Below, one piece after another: positions 7,486 through 10,599 of a stretch of 10,599 nucleotides of DNA (positions within the stretch are counted from its first letter, which is position 1; each line of letters begins with the position of its first letter). Source of the stretch: JAGXLC01 sp046545815 (lineage in GTDB: Bacteria > Bacteroidota > Bacteroidia > Bacteroidales > UBA12077); the NCBI GenBank assembly GCA_046545815.1, contig JBKGZA010000114.1, positions 1 through 10,599 of the forward strand. Direction: 5' to 3'. The position numbers were made by a program, and so were the translations under genes. The notes under the pieces are model-generated. The model had not been told where the DNA came from. It saw only the letters and a list, made by a program, of their open reading frames with translations, and made no database searches.

Positions 7486-7992
7486 ATGAGAAAAATTAGA
7501 AATTTATTCAGTTTAGCTGTTATTTTTGCATTAGTGATCTCGTCTGTTAGCCTTAAGGCCCAAGTTCCTGAACAAGGCCAGGATCAACAGCCAGAGATAG
7601 AAGTGAGCGATAGTGAATTGGAGAACTTTGCCAACATTATGCAAGAATCGCAAAAGGTACAAAAGGAGGCACAAGGTGTTGTCGTTAAGGCAATTGAAGA
7701 TAATCCTGATTTGGAAATGAAACGGTATCAGGAAATCTCTCAGGCACAACAGCAGGGTGAGGAAGTCGATATGACAGATGAAGAAGAGGAGGCTTATTCC
7801 GCTGTTCAGAAGGTAGTTGAAGAGGAACAACAAAAGATGGATAAAAAGATGACCGCAATTCTGGAAGATTATGAAATGACAGAAGAGCGCTATATGGAAA
7901 TTAACAAAGCCTTAAGGACAGATAAGGAATTGCAGAAGCGCCTGGAAGAGTTCATGCCTCAACAACAAGAACAGGTCCCCCAACAGCAGTAA
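7486..7992 (+). CDS. secreted DUF4168-like helical protein with an internal duplication
   Basis: A 168-residue exported protein of unknown function. Residues 1-25 are a Sec signal peptide (R-K-I-R, a hydrophobic core, cleavage probably after K-A before Gln26). A Gln/Pro-rich linker follows. Two related helical units come next: 41-88 and 97-143. Each begins [S/T]-D-x-E-x-E-x-[F/Y], runs through a Gln/Lys/Glu-rich helix, and ends E-x-x-R-Y-x-E-I. This layout resembles the DUF4168 family known from Bacteroidota and cyanobacteria; I cannot run the profile. The tail is Gln-rich. The strongly acidic, Gln-rich composition fits a soluble periplasmic or extracellular protein. It stands alone: divergent from the efflux operon, with two terminators behind it. 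The ATG at 7486 directly precedes the signal peptide. A weak promoter candidate is TTACTTTG at 7446-7453, one base off consensus and without a clear -33. Confidence 0.8.
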   Translation: MRKIRNLFSLAVIFALVISSVSLKAQVPEQGQDQQPEIEVSDSELENFANIMQESQKVQKEAQGVVVKAIEDNPDLEMKRYQEISQAQQQGEEVDMTDEEEEAYSAVQKVVEEEQQKMDKKMTAILEDYEMTEERYMEINKALRTDKELQKRLEEFMPQQQEQVPQQQ

Positions 7993-8015
7993 ATCGAGGT
8001 TTGGAAGTTTTAATT

Positions 8016-8039
8016 GGAGCCAGAATTGACTCCTTTTTT
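8016..8039 (+). terminator. short intrinsic terminator after the DUF4168-like gene
   Basis: GGAG (8016-8019) pairs with CTCC (8030-8033). After a C-A mismatch, CA pairs with TG around a GAAT loop. Six T residues (8034-8039) follow directly. It starts 23 bases after the stop codon. The stem is short, so on its own it would be a modest terminator. Confidence 0.5.
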
Positions 8040-8075
8040 CGGGGGTAAGAGAATGGCAAATTTGTTTTGGGGAGG

Positions 8076-8113
8076 AAAACCACAAATCTTTTGATAAAGA
8101 TTTGTGGTTTTTT
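8076..8113. terminator. strong intrinsic terminator, 16-bp perfect stem
   Basis: AAAACCACAAATCTTT (8076-8091) pairs perfectly with AAAGATTTGTGGTTTT (8096-8111) around a TGAT loop, and the T run continues to 8113. A-tracts on one side and T-tracts on the other make it potentially bidirectional. It is the second of two terminators behind the secreted-protein gene and insulates lpxK from upstream transcription. Confidence 0.85.
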
Positions 8114-8245
8114 GCTTTGAGCTGTTATATAAAGTATTGCAAGCCTGGTATGCACATATAATTTGAATTTTCAAAGGTTTGAAGCGATACAATAAAGGAG
8201 AATATGCTTTAAAAGCTATAATGGCCTTTGTTGATAGGGTTTTTT

Positions 8246-8253
8246 TAATTTTG
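8246..8253 (+). promoter_or_regulatory. candidate -7 promoter element for lpxK-punA
   Basis: TAATTTTG matches TAnnTTTG fully and ends 22 bases before the lpxK ATG. The nearest upstream TTTG (8227-8230) leaves only a 15-base spacer, shorter than the usual 19 or so, so the -33 half is weak. A promoter is needed here because a strong terminator lies about 130 bases upstream. Confidence 0.42.
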
Positions 8254-8275
8254 GGGACATTAAATAAAGCAATAA

Positions 8276-9391
8276 ATGAAAAATCTAAGAATCGCGTTAG
8301 CCTTTCTTCTCTTTCCATTAAGTATTATTTTCGGCATTCTGGTTTTTATCAGAAATAAGCTGTATGATCACAATATATTGTCTTCGCGTTCATTTAGAAT
8401 GCCCTTGATCTCGGTTGGGAACATTACCGTTGGGGGTACAGGCAAAACCCCGCATATTGAATACCTGGCGGAACTGCTCAGGAAAGAATTTAACCTGGCT
8501 ACCCTAAGCAGGGGATACAAAAGAAAAAGCAGGGGTTTTCAATTGGTTACCAAAGATTCAACAGTTAAAGAGGCCGGGGATGAACCTTTGCAAATCAAGC
8601 GCAAGTTTCCTGACATTGCGGTGGCAGTGGACCGGAACCGGGTAAAAGGAGTTCAATCACTGAGGGAGGAGATACCAGACCTTGACCTGATACTTCTGGA
8701 TGATGCTTTCCAACACAGAAAGATAAAAGTAAACCTTTCCATCTTATTAATTGACTACAACCGGCCCATCAGCAAAGATTTTTTGCTCCCGCTGGGTAAT
8801 TTAAGGGAGCCCTCCCATGAGAAAAGAAGGGCGAGCATCATCATCGTTACCAAGTCGCCAGCCAACCTGAAGCCCATACAAAGAAGGGTGCTGTTGAAAA
8901 AGCTCAGGCCATATCCTTATCAAAGCGTGTTTTTCACTACTTATCAATACGACAAACCACGGAAAGTATTCGGAGCATATCAGGAAGACACAGAATCTAC
9001 CGGCAATGAGCCAGCCCTTGACCAGAATACCAACATACTGCTTGTTACCGGGATTGCCAACCCCTCATTGCTTAACACCCATATAGAGAAAACGTATTCC
9101 AGCCACATCCGGAGGATTCAATTTCCTGATCATAAATTCTATACCAAAAAGGAGATCAAAAAGATCAAACGAAGTTTTAATAGGATGGGAGGGAAGAAGG
9201 CCATTGTGACTACAGAAAAGGATGCCACAAGGATTCGGGAACTGCAGGATTTTCCCGATGAACTGAAACCCCATGTGTATTATATTCCTATAGAGATTAA
9301 GTTTTTAAATAACCGAACCAGTAATTTCAACGGGCAAATTCTTGAGTATGTTAGAAAAAATAGAAAACACAGCTTCCTATATCCGGAATAA
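8276..9391 (+). CDS. lpxK: tetraacyldisaccharide 4'-kinase (lipid A biosynthesis)
   Basis: LpxK phosphorylates the 4' position of the lipid A disaccharide precursor with ATP at the cytoplasmic face of the inner membrane. The 371-residue length is slightly above the usual 320-360. Residues about 6-25 are a hydrophobic N-terminal membrane anchor. The Walker A loop is S-V-G-N-I-T-V-G-G-T-G-K-T-P (46-59). Further family motifs are S-R-G-Y-K-R-K-S-R-G (78-87), G-D-E-P-L (101-105), V-A-V-D-R-N-R (116-122), L-D-D-A-F-Q-H-R (141-148, containing the conserved Asp and Gln-His) and P-L-G-N-L-R-E-P (172-179). The ATG at 8276 gives a complete anchor; the leader is A-rich without a Shine-Dalgarno sequence. 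The 3' end overlaps the phosphorylase gene by 44 bases, and this pairing recurs in Bacteroidota. Its presence implies a Gram-negative envelope with lipid A. Confidence 0.95.
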   Translation: MKNLRIALAFLLFPLSIIFGILVFIRNKLYDHNILSSRSFRMPLISVGNITVGGTGKTPHIEYLAELLRKEFNLATLSRGYKRKSRGFQLVTKDSTVKEAGDEPLQIKRKFPDIAVAVDRNRVKGVQSLREEIPDLDLILLDDAFQHRKIKVNLSILLIDYNRPISKDFLLPLGNLREPSHEKRRASIIIVTKSPANLKPIQRRVLLKKLRPYPYQSVFFTTYQYDKPRKVFGAYQEDTESTGNEPALDQNTNILLVTGIANPSLLNTHIEKTYSSHIRRIQFPDHKFYTKKEIKKIKRSFNRMGGKKAIVTTEKDATRIRELQDFPDELKPHVYYIPIEIKFLNNRTSNFNGQILEYVRKNRKHSFLYPE

Positions 9392-10157
9392 AATCAACGG
9401 GAAGCCAGAAACAGGTATTATTCTGGGAACAGGCCTGGGAGGTATGACTAAGGACATTCGTATCCATACCACAATACCTTACAGAGAAATACCGGGCTTT
9501 CCGGAATCTACAGTAGAAGGGCATCATGGCAGACTAATCTTTGGAGAGTTGGGAGACAGAAAGATTATCGCCATGCAGGGCCGCTTTCATCATTATGAAG
9601 GTTACTCCATGCATGAGGTGACCTACCCGGTCCGCGCCATGAAACTTCTGGGAATTCAGTACCTGTTTGTTTCCAATGCCAGCGGTGGAATACATCCTGA
9701 ATTTGAAATCGGAGACCTGATGATCCTTAACGACCATATCAATTTGCTGCCCAATCCGCTAATCGGCGAAAATATTGATGAACTGGGCCCCCGGATTGTG
9801 GATATGAGTGAACCCTACGACAGAAATCTTATAGAGAAGGCAGAAAAAATAGCTGCCGAACACCGGATAAATATACAGAAAGGATGTTACGTGGCAACTT
9901 CCGGGCCAACCCTGGAAACTCCCAAAGAATATGAATATTTCAGAAGCATTGGTGGTGATGCTGTTGGGATGTCTACCGTACCGGAAGTCATTGTTGCCAG
10001 GCACATGGATCTTCCCTGTTTTGCAGTATCCGTGATTACCGATCTGGGTGTGCCAGGGAAAATTAAAAAAATCACACATGAAGAGGTACAAAGTTTAGCA
10101 GAAAAAGCGGAGCCACATATGACCCTTTTGATGGAAAAATTAATTGCAGAACTTTAA
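9348..10157 (+). CDS. punA: type I (trimeric) purine nucleoside phosphorylase
   Basis: A cytoplasmic purine-salvage enzyme that splits purine nucleosides with phosphate to the free base and (deoxy)ribose 1-phosphate. Length is 269 residues from the ATG at 9348; an in-frame TTG at 9342 is the alternative. Motifs, numbered from the ATG: phosphate loop G-I-I-L-G-T-G-L-G (23-31); F-P-E-S-T-V-E-G-H-H-G (51-61); M-Q-G-R-F-H-H-Y-E-G-Y (76-86) with the Arg, His, Tyr and Glu that match human Arg84, His86, Tyr88 and Glu89; S-N-A-S-G-G (109-114); S-G-P-T-L-E-T-P (185-192) with the base-binding Glu190; and G-M-S-T-V-P-E-V-I-V-A (207-217). At the position of human Asn243 it has Asp232 (V-I-T-D-L-G). Translation starts inside lpxK, so the two are likely translationally coupled. 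No thiL-like gene follows, although that order is common in some relatives. Confidence 0.94.
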   Translation: MLEKIENTASYIRNKINGKPETGIILGTGLGGMTKDIRIHTTIPYREIPGFPESTVEGHHGRLIFGELGDRKIIAMQGRFHHYEGYSMHEVTYPVRAMKLLGIQYLFVSNASGGIHPEFEIGDLMILNDHINLLPNPLIGENIDELGPRIVDMSEPYDRNLIEKAEKIAAEHRINIQKGCYVATSGPTLETPKEYEYFRSIGGDAVGMSTVPEVIVARHMDLPCFAVSVITDLGVPGKIKKITHEEVQSLAEKAEPHMTLLMEKLIAEL

Positions 10158-10208
10158 GTATGGATAATCATTAACAGGAAAACAACCATAAGTTCAGTAT
10201 AAAAAGGT

Positions 10209-10339
10209 TTATTGCCACCACCAATCCCGTATTCTGACGGGGCAGGGACACGAAATCCTGTTAAAAGTGGTGGCTATCTCTTTAGTGAGGGTGGCTGACT
10301 CACCGGTAAGGGTGCTGTCTGGTCTGTGAAGGTAGCTGT
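10209..10339 (-). pseudogene. possible out-of-frame remnant of the heptad-repeat gene's old 3' end
   Basis: Downstream of the TAG at 10340-10342 the same 21-bp units continue on the minus strand. The first full unit past the stop (10305-10324) is 20 bases long, a one-base loss. After that shift the frame again gives repeat-type residues (G-E-S-A-T-L-T, then K-E-I-A-T) and runs into a non-repetitive tail ending D-W-W-W-Q at a TAA (10209-10211). This fits a gene that once ended at 10209 and was shortened by a nonsense change, with the disused part later drifting. It could equally be non-coding spread of the repeat. Confidence 0.4.
10214..10274. other. nested inverted repeats between the convergent genes
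   Basis: GCCACCAC (10214-10221) and GTGGTGGC (10267-10274) are perfect inverted repeats enclosing 45 bases. Inside them CCCGT (10226-10230) and ACGGG (10237-10241) form a second small hairpin. There is no T run, so it is not a textbook intrinsic terminator. A structured 3' end for either convergent transcript is possible, and chance is not excluded. Confidence 0.3.
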
Positions 10340-10599
10340 CTAGGCCGCAAGGGTGGCTGTCTCGTTGGCAAGGGTAACTGTCTCGTCAATAAGGTTAGCT
10401 GTCTCCTTTGTGAGACTGGCTGTCTCGTTGGTAAAGGTGGCTGCCTCGTCTGTAAGCATAGCTGTCTCCTTTGCGAGGGTAGTTATCTTGTCGGTGAGGG
10501 TGGCTATCTGGTCAGATAGGGTAACTGTCTCGTTAGTGAGGGTAGCTATCTGGTCGGCATGGGTAGCTATCCGGTCAGCGAAGGTAGCTGTCTCGTCGG
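10269..10599. repeat. imperfect 21-bp tandem repeat array, about 16 units
   Basis: Units of the form GGTAGCTGTCTCGTTGGTGAG (plus-strand consensus, 21 bases) run without a spacer to the window edge and presumably beyond. Twelve units right of 10345 keep exact 21-base spacing. To the left lie a unit holding the TAG, one 20-base unit and degenerate copies. A period divisible by three with no indel in the open part favours a protein-coding array. Units fall into two classes on the minus strand: GAG-ACA at codons 2-3, or CAG/AAG/CGG-ATA. Confidence 0.9.
10340..10599 (-). CDS. C-terminal heptad-repeat (probable coiled-coil) tail of an unidentified protein, partial
   Basis: The minus strand is open from the window edge to a TAG at 10340-10342, giving 85 residues: twelve consecutive heptads plus a final Ala. 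Typical heptads are D-E-T-A-T-L-T, D-Q-I-A-T-L-T and N-E-T-A-S-L-T. With Ile/Thr as position a and Leu (sometimes Phe) as position d, and Glu/Gln/Lys/Asp/Asn at f and g, this fits a regular, Thr-rich coiled coil. Variation concentrates at the third base of the seventh codon, as expected if synonymous. The N-terminal part and start codon lie outside the window, so the function is unknown. It converges on the purine nucleoside phosphorylase gene. Caution: one plus-strand frame is also open from 10344 to the edge, with its wobble positions on the same bases, so codon variation alone does not settle the strand. I prefer minus because the product is a sensible hydrophilic coiled coil and because the only repeat-length change falls beyond its stop. 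Confidence 0.55.
   Translation of the reverse strand, partial: DETATFADRIATHADQIATLTNETVTLSDQIATLTDKITTLAKETAMLTDEAATFTNETASLTKETANLIDETVTLANETATLAA

Noticed and set aside
8010..8318. Minus-strand open frame of 102 codons between the secreted-protein gene and lpxK
   Set aside because: It runs through the strong terminator hairpin and the lpxK promoter and start. The translation has no domain-like features.
9342..9347. TTG start for the purine nucleoside phosphorylase
   Set aside because: The ATG two codons downstream is the more usual start and costs no conserved residues.
10158..10208. Possible thiL or other gene after the phosphorylase
   Set aside because: The ATG at 10160 reads only four codons before a stop, and no plus-strand coding continuation is visible.
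10269..10599. CRISPR array
   Set aside because: Units are contiguous 21-base copies with no unique spacers, and divergence is spread within units. This is a tandem repeat, not repeat-spacer alternation.
10353..10599. Plus-strand reading of the repeat array (open from 10344 to the edge, possible GTG start at 10353)
   Set aside because: It is open, but a TAG lies directly before it, it has only a weak start, and the product is a monotonous Val/Ser/Ala/Arg string. The minus frame gives a regular coiled coil. Kept as an unresolved alternative rather than annotated.

Overview
The window looks like a chromosomal segment from a member of the Bacteroidota. The basis is gene content (a Bacteroidota-style lpxK-purine nucleoside phosphorylase pair, a small basic membrane protein just before mutL, a DUF4168-like secreted protein), AT-rich leaders lacking convincing Shine-Dalgarno sequences, and several matches to the Bacteroidota -7 promoter element TAnnTTTG. 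I see no insertion sequence, tRNA, rRNA or CRISPR array.

Left, minus strand (1-459): the first 52 codons of mutL (DNA mismatch repair), preceded by a 95-residue basic protein with one C-terminal membrane helix, 15 bases apart and probably co-transcribed.

Centre, minus strand (569-7280): a four-gene tripartite efflux operon. Transcription order is a TetR/AcrR-type regulator, a TolC-like outer-membrane channel, a lipoprotein periplasmic adaptor and a 1149-residue RND inner-membrane pump, with gaps of only 12 to 38 bases. In front of the regulator is a near-ideal Bacteroidota promoter (TTTG-N19-TACATTTG) whose -33/spacer region is flanked by a perfect 7-bp inverted repeat. The simplest model is that the regulator represses itself and the pump behind it. 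The -7 box lies so close to the ATG that the transcript may be leaderless.

Right of centre, plus strand: a secreted 168-residue DUF4168-like protein made of two diverged copies of one helical unit. It has an imperfect direct repeat in its leader and two tandem intrinsic terminators behind it. Next is an lpxK-punA pair (lipid A 4'-kinase and type I purine nucleoside phosphorylase) overlapping by 44 bases. The phosphorylase has Asp where the human-type enzyme has its base-reading Asn.

Right edge (10209-10599): an imperfect 21-bp tandem repeat array. On the minus strand it reads as twelve uninterrupted heptads of the type D-E-T-A-T-L-T, the C-terminal tail of a probable coiled-coil protein that begins outside the window. 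Its frame ends at a TAG inside the array. Beyond the stop the repeats continue, lose one base, and then read on in the shifted frame to a second stop at 10209. This is the least explained part of the window.
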